Of a stretch of DNA of 64,000 nt, positions 1 through 6,940 are shown one piece after another (the first letter of the stretch is position 1; each line of letters opens with the position of its first letter). The DNA comes from Burkholderiales bacterium (GTDB lineage Bacteria; Pseudomonadota; Gammaproteobacteria; Burkholderiales; Burkholderiaceae_C). Location of the stretch: the NCBI GenBank assembly GCA_016213205.1, contig JACRAZ010000063.1, forward strand, positions 62,001-126,000. Reading direction: 5' to 3'. The notes beneath the pieces are model-generated. The model was not told where the DNA came from. It saw only the letters and a program-made list of their open reading frames with translations, and searched no databases. The translations under genes were made by a program, and so were the position numbers.

Positions 1-559
1 GGGCGGGCCGCCCGCGCTCAGCCGGCATGGGCGTTGGCCGCCCGGGCTCAGCCGGCATGGGCGTTGGCCGCCCATGGGGTGCCCGCCCCCGCACCACCAG
101 CCAGGGCCGGGCGTCCACGCCCAGCTCGGCCAGCGCCTGCGCATACAGCCCGGCCGGCGGGTCGAACAGCATCACGCAGCGCGGGCCCCCGGCTTCGGCC
201 CCGGCCTGGGTTCCGGCCGACAGGCCGGAGCGGGCCAGCGCGGCCAAGGCCGGGGCCAGCAGGCGCAGTTCACCCAGCCCAGGGTGCGGCAGCAGCAGTT
301 CGGTGAGCACCCGGTGTGGCCAGCCGCCGCCGGGCAGTTCGGCATCGAGCGCGGCAAATCCGCTGGGCGTGACCCCCTGCACCCCATGGCCCAGCTGATG
401 GGCACGCCAGACGGCCGGGTGCAGCGCTTCCGGCGAAGGCAGGAACAAGGGGGGCGTGGTGCGCTCGCCCGGTTCATCGGCCGGCACGGCAGCGGCTGCC
501 GCTGCCCGTCCGGAGGGCGGGGGCACCGGGTCGTCGAAGAACGGCAGCGACAGGTTCAT
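1..559 (-). CDS. imuA: ImuA, translesion-synthesis mutasome protein (partial, 3' end outside window)
   Basis: ImuA is the RecA/SulA-like accessory protein of the ImuA-ImuB-DnaE2 mutasome, which carries out SOS-induced error-prone synthesis. The ATG at 559 opens a frame with no stop down to base 1. It starts MNLSLPFFDDPVPPPP and carries the family's conserved stretches LHPAVWRAHQLGHG, LDAELPGGGWP and VMLFDPPAGLYAQALAELG. About 186 residues are visible; the rest, and the expected imuB and dnaE2, lie beyond the window edge. Near the visible end the frame holds an unusual in-frame 30-bp tandem repeat (see repeat at 16-75). A LexA box and sigma-70-like promoter lie upstream. Identification rests on recognised family motifs; loss of the C-terminus from view limits certainty. 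Confidence 0.85.
   Translation of the reverse strand, partial: MNLSLPFFDDPVPPPSGRAAAAAAVPADEPGERTTPPLFLPSPEALHPAVWRAHQLGHGVQGVTPSGFAALDAELPGGGWPHRVLTELLLPHPGLGELRLLAPALAALARSGLSAGTQAGAEAGGPRCVMLFDPPAGLYAQALAELGVDARPWLVVRGRAPHGRPTPMPAEPGRPTPMPAERGRPA
16..75. repeat. 30-bp tandem repeat, two copies, inside imuA
   Basis: Bases 16-45 and 46-75 are two copies of a 30-bp unit that differ only in the final bases; the unit begins GCTCAGCCGGCATGGGCG. The first 15 bases of the window look like the end of a third copy. Thirty is a multiple of three, so on the minus strand the unit reads in frame in imuA as GRPTPMPAE(P/R) repeated. The array may extend past the window edge. Confidence 0.85.
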
Positions 560-570
560 CAGGACCGCCC

Positions 571-636
571 GGCCGTTCCGAAGGTCCTGAGCACCCCTTT
601 GGGGGGCCGCGAACGAAGTGAGCTGGGGGGCACCAT
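571..636 (-). repeat. Dispersed 66-bp repeat, copy A (5' leader of imuA)
   Basis: This stretch matches 58208-58273 at 58 of 66 positions, with no gaps. On the minus strand it lies between the imuA promoter and the imuA start codon and ends 11 nt before the ATG. It contains a short stem-loop core (CCCC-TTT-GGGG) and the invariant segments GGCCGTTCCGAAGGTCCTGA and GAGCTGGGGGGCACCAT at its two ends. The element resembles short intergenic repeats seen in related Burkholderiales genomes; that statement is from memory and not checked. Confidence 0.85.
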
Positions 637-641
637 GAAGG

Positions 642-671
642 AACTGTAGTTTTATCCAGTATCGCTGGCAA
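642..671 (-). promoter_or_regulatory. imuA promoter with LexA (SOS) box
   Basis: On the minus strand a -35-like TTGCCA (671-666) is followed after exactly 17 bases by TACAGT (648-643). The palindromic CTGTAGTTTTATCCAG lies at 644-659, a CTGT-N8-CCAG match with one change from the LexA consensus CTGT-N8-ACAG, and it overlaps the -10 region. The wider 20-bp site at 642-661 agrees with the E. coli LexA consensus at about 15 positions. An SOS-controlled imuA is what is known for this gene family, so position and sequence support each other. Transcription would start near 636 and run through the dispersed repeat. Confidence 0.75.
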
Positions 672-797
672 GCCCTGCCGGGCCGCCCCCGGCGGTGCGC
701 CCACCCCAGCCGGTGCGCCCTGCCGGGCCACGGGACGGACGGGGCCGATAATCCCCGCCTGCCCCGCGCCCGGCGCCGGCGCCCACACACCCCCTTC

Positions 798-2522
798 ATG
801 CCCACCCTGCTGCAACGCCTGGCCCGCATCGCCCCTTACTTCCGCCAGGAACGGCTGGGCATGGCCCTGGCGCTGCTGGGTTCGCTGATTGGCGCCATCA
901 CCGAACCGATGGTGGGCGACCTGCTGCGGCGCCTGCTCGACAGCGGCTTCCAGGACCGCACGCTGCCGCTGTGGGCGGTGCCGGTGGCCATCGTCGGGCT
1001 GTTCGGTGTGCGCGGCGTGGCCGGCTACATCGCGCAGGTGGCGCTGTCGTGGTCGGCCCAGCGCGGGCTGCAGCGGCTGCGCGAGCAGTTGTTCCAGCGC
1101 CTGCTCACCGCCGCGCCGGCGATGTTCGGCGAACGCTCGGCCAGCCACCTGACCAACACCGTGGTCTACGAAACCCAGACCGGCGCCACGCTGCTGGTGG
1201 GGGCCGTGCTCACGCTGGTGCGCGATTCGCTCACGCTGGTGGCGCTGCTGGTCTACCTGCTGTGGCTGAACTGGAAGCTCACGCTGTTCGTGGGCGTGAT
1301 GTTCCCGGCCGTGGCCTGGGTGATGCGCACCATCGGCCGCCGCCTGCACCGCCTCACGCGCGAGGGCCAGGACGCCACCGACGCGCTGGCCTACGTGGTG
1401 GAGGAAAACGCGCTGGCCTGGCGCACCGTGCGCATGCATGGCGCTGCCGCCTCGCAGGCGCAGCGCTTCGGCCACCACGCGGTGCGGCTGCGCCGGGTGC
1501 AGCTGAAGATCGCCGCCGCCGGCGCGGCCTTGACGCCGCTGACGCAGATCCTCGCCGCGCTGGCCCTGTCGGCGGTGGTGACGCTGGCGCTGTGGCAAAG
1601 CCAGCAGACCGGCGCCACCGTGGGCAGCTTCGTCGCCTTCGTCACCACCATGCTGATGCTGGTGGCCCCGGTCAAGCACCTGTCGGACGTGAGCGCGCAG
1701 CTCACGCGCGGGCTGGTGGCCATCGAACGCGGGCTGGCGTTGATCGACGATTGCCCGCCCGAGCACGGCGGCCCGCACGACACCGGCCGCGCACGCGGCC
1801 AGATCACGCTGCAGGCGGTGGGGCTGCGCTACCGCGACGACCAGTCGCCCGCGCTGGAAGGCCTGAGCCTCGAGATCCCGCCGGGCCAGATCGTCGCGCT
1901 GGTGGGCCCTTCGGGCGCGGGCAAGACCTCGCTGATCAACCTGCTGCCGCGCTTCATCGAGCCGACCGACGGCCGCATCACGCTGGACGGCGTGGCCCTG
2001 CCCGACTGGCAGGTGGACGCGCTGCGCCGCCAGTTCGCGCTGGTGAGCCAGGACGTGGTGCTGTTCAACGACAGCGTGCTGGCCAACGTGGCGCTGGGCA
2101 GCACGCCCGACCGCGAGCGGGCCCGCGCGGCGCTGCGCAGCGCGCACCTGCTCGAATTCGTCGACAGCCTGCCGCAGGGGCTGGACAGCCCGGTGGGCCA
2201 CAACGGCAGCCAGCTCTCGGGCGGCCAGCGCCAGCGGCTGGCGATCGCCCGCGCGCTGTACAAGGACGCGCCGATCCTGATCCTCGACGAGGCCACCTCG
2301 GCGCTGGACAGCGAGAGCGAACGCGCGGTGCAGGCCGCGCTGGACGAACTGATGCGCGGCAGGACGACCATCGTCATTGCGCATCGCCTGTCGACGATAG
2401 AACATGCACACCGCATCGTCGTGCTCGACGGTGGGCGCGTCGTCGAACAGGGGCCGCATGCCGAGCTGCTGGCCCGTGGCGGCGTGTATGCCCGGCTGCA
2501 TGCGATGCAATTCCGCACCTGA
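798..2522 (+). CDS. msbA: Lipid A export ABC transporter MsbA
   Basis: This is a half-size ABC exporter of 574 residues, the usual MsbA length. It flips core-lipid A across the inner membrane. Residues 1 to about 320 form the six-helix membrane domain. The ATPase domain follows, with Walker A GPSGAGKT at 370-377, signature LSGGQ at 473-477, Walker B ILILDE at 493-498 and the switch His in IAHR. The ATG at 798 follows a spacer of about 240 bp after the divergent imuA. The stop at 2520-2522 overlaps the ribosome-binding site AAGGAG of the next gene, so the two are probably co-transcribed. A general multidrug ABC exporter is the alternative, but length and sequence favour MsbA. Confidence 0.88.
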   Translation: MPTLLQRLARIAPYFRQERLGMALALLGSLIGAITEPMVGDLLRRLLDSGFQDRTLPLWAVPVAIVGLFGVRGVAGYIAQVALSWSAQRGLQRLREQLFQRLLTAAPAMFGERSASHLTNTVVYETQTGATLLVGAVLTLVRDSLTLVALLVYLLWLNWKLTLFVGVMFPAVAWVMRTIGRRLHRLTREGQDATDALAYVVEENALAWRTVRMHGAAASQAQRFGHHAVRLRRVQLKIAAAGAALTPLTQILAALALSAVVTLALWQSQQTGATVGSFVAFVTTMLMLVAPVKHLSDVSAQLTRGLVAIERGLALIDDCPPEHGGPHDTGRARGQITLQAVGLRYRDDQSPALEGLSLEIPPGQIVALVGPSGAGKTSLINLLPRFIEPTDGRITLDGVALPDWQVDALRRQFALVSQDVVLFNDSVLANVALGSTPDRERARAALRSAHLLEFVDSLPQGLDSPVGHNGSQLSGGQRQRLAIARALYKDAPILILDEATSALDSESERAVQAALDELMRGRTTIVIAHRLSTIEHAHRIVVLDGGRVVEQGPHAELLARGGVYARLHAMQFRT

Positions 2523-2534
2523 AGGAGCCCTGCC

Positions 2535-3119
2535 GTGACACCCATCAGCCGCTACCCCGTGCCCGAGCTGGCCAACCTGCCCGAGGACATGCGCGAGCGC
2601 ATCCTCGATGTGCAGCAGAAGGCCGGTTTCGTGCCCAATGTCTTCCTCGCGCTTGCGCACCGGCCGGCCGAGTGGCGCGCCTTCATGGCCTACCACGATG
2701 CACTGCTGCTGAAGGAGACCGGCTCGCTCAGCAAGGGCGACCGCGAGATGATCATCGTGGCCACCTCGGCCGCGAACCAGTGCCTGTACTGCGTGGTGGC
2801 GCATGGCGCGATCCTGCGCATCTACGAGAAGAAGCCGCTGGTGGCCGACCAGGTGGCGGTGAACTACCGCAAGGCCGACATCACGCCGCGCCAGCGCGCG
2901 ATGCTCGATTTCGCGATGAAGGTCTGCCAACGCTCGCACGAGATCGAGGACGCAGACTTCGCCGCGCTGCGCGCGCACGGCTTCGACGACGAGGACATCT
3001 GGGACATCGGCGCGATCACCGCGTTCTTCGGCCTCTCGAACCGCATGGCCAACCTCAGCGGCATGCGGCCGAACGATGAGTTCTTCCTGATGGGCCGCCT
3101 GCCGCGCGAGAAGAAGTGA
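2535..3119 (+). CDS. AhpD-like peroxidase-related (carboxymuconolactone decarboxylase family) protein
   Basis: The protein has 194 residues and starts with GTG at 2535, with AAGGAG eight bases upstream. It belongs to the all-helical carboxymuconolactone decarboxylase/AhpD family. The catalytic signature CxxCxxxH is intact as C83-LY-C86-VVA-H90, preceded by an acidic residue at 71, so an alkylhydroperoxidase-type disulfide activity is plausible. The substrate is unknown. The stop codon overlaps the start of the following aldo/keto reductase by 4 bp, which suggests translational coupling of two redox enzymes. Confidence 0.85.
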   Translation: MTPISRYPVPELANLPEDMRERILDVQQKAGFVPNVFLALAHRPAEWRAFMAYHDALLLKETGSLSKGDREMIIVATSAANQCLYCVVAHGAILRIYEKKPLVADQVAVNYRKADITPRQRAMLDFAMKVCQRSHEIEDADFAALRAHGFDDEDIWDIGAITAFFGLSNRMANLSGMRPNDEFFLMGRLPREKK

Positions 3120-3988
3120 GCAGCGTGCTGTCGCCGGTGGTCGCCGGTGCCTGGCGCCTGGCCGAATGGGGCTGGTCGCCGCCGCAACGGCTGCGCTGGA
3201 TCGAGGAGCGGCTGGACCTGGGCATCACCAGCTTCGACCATGCCGACATCTACGGCGACTACCGCGTCGAAACCCTGTTCGGCGAAGCCCTGGCGCTGGC
3301 CCCGGCCCTGCGGCAGCGCATGCAGATCGTCAGCAAGTGCGGCATCAAGCTGGTGTCCCCGGCGCGGCCGGCGCACCGGCTGAAACACTACGACACCTCG
3401 CCGGCGCATGTGCGCGCCTCGGTCGAGGACTCGCTCGCCGCGCTGCGCACCGACCACCTCGACCTGCTGCTGATCCACCGGCCCGATGCGCTGCTGGACG
3501 CCGAAGCCCTGGCCGACACCTTTGCAGCGCTGCGGCGTGAAGGCAAGGTGCTGCACTTCGGTGTCTCCAACTTCACGCCCGCGCAACTGGCCCTGCTGCA
3601 CGCGCGCTGCCCGCTGGTGACGAACCAGATCGAACTCTCGCCACTGCACCTGCAGCCGCTGCACGACGGCACGCTGGACCAGTGCCAGGCGCTGGGCCTG
3701 CGGCCGATGATCTGGTCGCCGCTGGCCGGCGGGCGCCTGTTCACCAGCGATGAACCGGTGGCACGGCGCGTGCGCGAGGTGCTGCAGGCCACCGCCGCCG
3801 AACTCGGCACCACGCCCACCACGCTGGCCGTGGCCTGGGTGCTGCGCCACCCGAGCCGGCCGCTGCCCATCATCGGCTCGCGCAGGCTGGAGGTGGCGCG
3901 CGAAGCGCTGGCCGCGCACGGCCTGCCGCTCGATGCGCAGGCCTGGTACCGCATCTGGCAGGCCGGCGCCGGGCACGAGGTGCCCTGA
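3116..3988 (+). CDS. Aldo/keto reductase (YdhF-like)
   Basis: The protein has 290 residues with a GTG start at 3116 in a 4-bp GTGA overlap with the previous gene. It is an NADPH-dependent TIM-barrel reductase. The full catalytic tetrad of the superfamily is present: D41 and Y46 in DHADIYG, K74 in VSKCGIK, and H121 in LLIHRPD. The C-terminal IIGSRR motif fits the NADPH phosphate site. It most resembles the YdhF group of oxidoreductases, whose natural substrates are poorly known. Its coupling with an AhpD-like protein suggests clearing of oxidised carbonyls, which is inference. Confidence 0.88.
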   Translation: MSSVLSPVVAGAWRLAEWGWSPPQRLRWIEERLDLGITSFDHADIYGDYRVETLFGEALALAPALRQRMQIVSKCGIKLVSPARPAHRLKHYDTSPAHVRASVEDSLAALRTDHLDLLLIHRPDALLDAEALADTFAALRREGKVLHFGVSNFTPAQLALLHARCPLVTNQIELSPLHLQPLHDGTLDQCQALGLRPMIWSPLAGGRLFTSDEPVARRVREVLQATAAELGTTPTTLAVAWVLRHPSRPLPIIGSRRLEVAREALAAHGLPLDAQAWYRIWQAGAGHEVP

Positions 3989-4104
3989 ACCCCGGCGGGT
4001 GGCCCCCGCCACAACCACTGCAACACGTTCGCACCGCGCCGATACGGTGCTGAAACCGCACGCGGCCAAGATCCCGGGCATCACGCTGCGCCTGTCGATC
4101 GATC

Positions 4105-4953
4105 ATGCACACCGCCCCGACCACCCTCCCCGGCACACGCCCGCTGCCCGCCCCGCCGGCGCCACATCCCGCCGCCGATCGGCTGCGCAGCATCGGCCTC
4201 GCGGGCCTGGGCATCGCCGCAGCCACCTCGCTGCTGGCCGCCGGCTGGCACAGCAGCACGCCGCCCTCGGCGGCGACGCTGGACACGTTCATGGACGAGC
4301 ACTATGGACGGTATGACTCGACGCGCCGCGCCTGGCCCGGCCCCACGCCCGCAGGCCGACCAAGCGACGCACGGCCGTGCGCGGTGCGGCCCGGCACCGG
4401 CCCCGCGCCCTGGCTGGTGGCCGTGTGCAGCACACCGCGCAGCGGCGGCTCGCAGGCAGAAGCCGCGCGGCTGGACCTGTACCAGCTGCGCCCCGCCGGC
4501 CGGCGCTGGCAGGTGATGGCCAGCCGCCTGGCGCTGGCCACGGGCGCATTCGGCGAACCCGGGCAGATCACGATCGTGCAGCTCGGCGAAGGCTGGTTCG
4601 GCTTCGCGGTGCAGGAGCACGCCGTCGGCCAGGGCCAGTCGCTCGGGACACTGCGGCTGCACGCCCCCACGCGGGGCGACATCACCACCGTGCTGGCGCT
4701 GCACACCGACTACGACAACGAAGGCACCGGCGCCTGCGACACCGAGGCGCGACAGCCCGCCATGCCCGCCTGTCGCCGCATCGAGCGGCGCTGGACCATC
4801 GAGCCTGCCGCCGGTGCCGGCGACTGGACGATCCGCATCGACGACACGCGCCAGCTCGGCGCCAAGGCTTCGCAGGCCACCCATCGGCTGCGCTTCGACG
4901 CGGCATTGGGCCGGTATCCCCTGCCCCCGAGCCTGCCGGCCTGGCTGGGCTGA
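4105..4953 (+). CDS. Membrane-anchored or exported protein of unknown function
   Basis: The frame encodes 282 residues that I do not recognise. After a proline-rich 25-residue start there is one hydrophobic segment at about 30-47 (GLAGLGIAAATSLLAAG), fitting a signal anchor or signal peptide. The rest is a beta-rich, charged domain with four cysteines. The stop is one base from the ATG of the next gene, which is also exported, so the two form a pair. GC content and codon use match neighbours. No catalytic motif is visible. Confidence 0.6.
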   Translation: MHTAPTTLPGTRPLPAPPAPHPAADRLRSIGLAGLGIAAATSLLAAGWHSSTPPSAATLDTFMDEHYGRYDSTRRAWPGPTPAGRPSDARPCAVRPGTGPAPWLVAVCSTPRSGGSQAEAARLDLYQLRPAGRRWQVMASRLALATGAFGEPGQITIVQLGEGWFGFAVQEHAVGQGQSLGTLRLHAPTRGDITTVLALHTDYDNEGTGACDTEARQPAMPACRRIERRWTIEPAAGAGDWTIRIDDTRQLGAKASQATHRLRFDAALGRYPLPPSLPAWLG

Positions 4954-4954
4954 C

Positions 4955-5842
4955 ATGCGGTACCCACTGACCACGATCCTGTGGCGCTGGCTGGCGCCCT
5001 GGCTGCTGCTGGCCGTGCTGGCCGGGCTGGTGGCCTTGGCCGTGATGGGCCCGGCCGCGGCAGCCGCGCCCGACCCCGCCGCGTCACCGCTGGCCGCGGC
5101 GCGCACCCAGCAGGTGTTCGGCGCCGTGCAGGCCCTGCCGGAAGGCGGCTGGTCGATGCGCCAGGACAAGCGCCTGCGTCTGCCGGGCACCAGCGCCGTG
5201 CGCGCCGAGCTGCCCGCGGGCACCTGGCTGCGCCTGAGCGCCGCGCTCGGCGTGCGCGAACGCGGCCAGGCCCACGAGGTGCTGCTGTGGGACGGCGAAC
5301 GCCCGGACGACGCCGCCGCGGGCGGCTTCCTGCGCGAGGTGAGCGTGCTGGCCGTGTTCCGCCCGGGCGAAGTGGCGCCGATCGACGTGGCCGAGGTCAA
5401 GACCGACCGCCTCACCTTCTTTGCCCAGCGCGCGGTGGTGGCGCTCGGCACGGCCGACGACGCCTTCGTGCTGGTGAACCACCACGCCAACGCCGGCCAG
5501 CCCTACACCGAACACAGCCTGTACCACCTGCGCCAGGGCCGGCTGCGCCGGATCGTGCAGGTGGACCTGCTGGGCGAGATGAGCGGCTGCGCCAGGGCCT
5601 TCGATCAAACGGTGCACTGGGAGGTGGTGCCCGACCCTGCGGCGCCGCTGCCGCGCATCACCGCCCGCGTGGACCTGACCCATGCACCGGCCGCGGTGAC
5701 CGGCGACTGCAGGCCGCGGCCCACCCCGCGCCGGGTGACCTATGCCGACCCCTACCGCTGGGACAGCTCACACGACCGCTACGTGCGCGAACCCGGCGGC
5801 ACGCTCGAGCGGCTGGTGCGGTGGAACGACACGAACCGCTGA
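4955..5842 (+). CDS. Exported protein of unknown function, paired with upstream gene
   Basis: The frame encodes 295 residues starting at the ATG one base after the previous stop. A signal peptide or anchor is clear at residues 1-38 (MRYPLTTILWRW, then a Leu/Ala-rich core ending AAAAAPD). The mature part is rich in beta-strand-like segments with scattered acidic and arginine residues and two cysteines late in the chain (SGCARAF, TGDCRPR). No family is recognised. Its coupling to the preceding gene suggests that both act together in the periplasm or at the inner membrane. Confidence 0.6.
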   Translation: MRYPLTTILWRWLAPWLLLAVLAGLVALAVMGPAAAAAPDPAASPLAAARTQQVFGAVQALPEGGWSMRQDKRLRLPGTSAVRAELPAGTWLRLSAALGVRERGQAHEVLLWDGERPDDAAAGGFLREVSVLAVFRPGEVAPIDVAEVKTDRLTFFAQRAVVALGTADDAFVLVNHHANAGQPYTEHSLYHLRQGRLRRIVQVDLLGEMSGCARAFDQTVHWEVVPDPAAPLPRITARVDLTHAPAAVTGDCRPRPTPRRVTYADPYRWDSSHDRYVREPGGTLERLVRWNDTNR

Positions 5843-5882
5843 TGGCCCGCCGCGGCCGCGGCCGCACGCTGCTGCCGCACCT

Positions 5883-6290
5883 TCAGAGCACGCCCTCGGA
5901 CCACGCCGCGAACTCGTCCAGTTCATCCATCAGCCGCTCGGCTTCTTCGAGCGTGGTGCTGCGCGCGCCGCAGTTGACTTCGTCCTTGCGGCCCAGGAGT
6001 TTGCGAAAGACCTTCTCCTGCCTCTCCGGCAGGCGGTTGCCGAGCGCCTCGCGCAGCAGCTTCAGCGCGTTCCGGTGATCCTGCTTGTTGACGACGCCTC
6101 GGTGCTGGGCCGTCACCGCATCGGCATACGCAATGGCCGCCGTGGCCATCAGCGTGATGGCACCGTTGCAGCCCTTGCTCCGGCCAAGCCTGACCAGGCT
6201 GCGTGCCGATTCATGGGAGTCGCGCGCCTGCAGAAGCCGAGCCGACGAATGCGTGGCGTCGACCGCCTTGCGCGGACCCTGGTTCGTCAT
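5883..6290 (-). CDS. HEPN-domain-like protein, orphaned partner of a broken MNT nucleotidyltransferase
   Basis: The protein has 135 residues, is mostly alpha-helical, and carries the segment VVNKQDHRNALKLLREALG typical of a HEPN-like family found beside MNT nucleotidyltransferases. The ATG at 6290 overlaps the stop of the nucleotidyltransferase remnant by 4 bp (ATGA), the normal arrangement of such two-gene modules. I do not find the canonical HEPN ribonuclease motif R-X4-6-H: the nearest arginine-histidine spacing is seven residues. It may therefore be a non-toxic HEPN relative, or a degraded one. Family assignment is moderate. Confidence 0.55.
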   Translation of the reverse strand: MTNQGPRKAVDATHSSARLLQARDSHESARSLVRLGRSKGCNGAITLMATAAIAYADAVTAQHRGVVNKQDHRNALKLLREALGNRLPERQEKVFRKLLGRKDEVNCGARSTTLEEAERLMDELDEFAAWSEGVL

Positions 6291-6640
6291 GCGGCAGCCT
6301 TTGTGAACCGGCGCCTCGCCTGGTCGGGTGCCGGACCTTTGAGAATGCGGCCGTCGCGCACGACATCGGACCACCACGGATCGTCCACGGGCAACGCAGC
6401 AAGCTCCTTCGGCGTGAGCGCCACCAATGAGATGCGCAGTTGCTGGCCGTCCTCGAGTGGGATCAAATCCTCCCGAACGTGGTCTGCGATCGTCTGCGAG
6501 CGAACCAGGACGCGATGTCCAGGTCGCTGCCCGGCGAGTCTTCACCGCGTGCGACGCTGCCATACAGCCACGCGGCAACGATCGCTGGGCCGCGCTTGGC
6601 GAGCAGCCCGCGAATCGACTCCAGCAGCGCATGACTCTCT
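6287..6640 (-). pseudogene. MNT-type nucleotidyltransferase, frameshifted and without a usable start
   Basis: One minus-strand frame reads ALLESIRGLLAKRGPAIVAAWLYGSVARG, then GEDSPGSDLDIA: the GS-X(2)-RG and SDLD motifs of minimal nucleotidyltransferases. Near 6511-6513 this frame runs into missense and then a stop. Moving to the adjacent frame restores a sensible sequence (VLVRSQTIADHVREDLIPLE and onward to FTKAAA and the stop at 6289-6287). One missing base explains this: DIA-VLV is the expected continuation. The 5' end also lacks a start codon in the motif frame. Known relatives act as antitoxins or regulators of HEPN partners. Confidence 0.7.
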
Positions 6641-6644
6641 TGCG

Positions 6645-6936
6645 ATGCCGGCCTCCGAACTTGCTGGCATGCCCTGCAACAAGGCGGCCCACCGTCGTGC
6701 GCTCAAGCCACGTTTGAATGCGAGGTCTGACCATTCGATTGAGTTCACGCTCTCGAACATCAGCGCGGCGCTGCTCGACGCCGGGTTCCCCTGCATCGCG
6801 GGCTACAAGCGGCGCTCCAACTACCAGGCGCTGCTGGCAGAGGTGATCACCGATCTACGACGAACGCGGCGCCGAACGACTCATCAAAGTCAGGACAACC
6901 AAGTACGGTGTGGACACGCCGTTCTTCGCACCGTGA
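6645..6936 (+). pseudogene. Remnant of a DUF3883-family protein (ends joined by internal deletion)
   Basis: From the ATG at 6645 the plus strand reads CNKAAHRRALKPRLNARS, then SIEF and NISAALLDAGFPCIAGYKRRS. This resembles the N-terminal part of DUF3883-containing proteins that have NKAxHRRAL and NISAVL motifs. After ITD near 6852 a shift of +1 gives IYDERGAERLIKVRTTKYG and VDTPFFAP and then a stop at 6934-6936. That resembles the core of the C-terminal DUF3883 domain (EVKTTxYGxxTPFF). The middle of the gene is missing. The stop lies 4 bp from the end of rng, so the debris abuts a housekeeping gene. The family call is from remembered motifs. Confidence 0.5.
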
Positions 6937-6940
6937 ACCG

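Noticed and set aside
1-75. Window-start repeat considered as an intergenic REP element
   Set aside because: The imuA reading frame continues through it without a stop and the unit length is a multiple of three.
474-2978. Very long open frame on the minus strand opposite msbA and the AhpD-like gene
   Set aside because: Its product is a low-complexity His/Arg/Gln/Ala-rich chain with no family character, typical of antisense frames at this GC content; msbA motifs on the plus strand are decisive.
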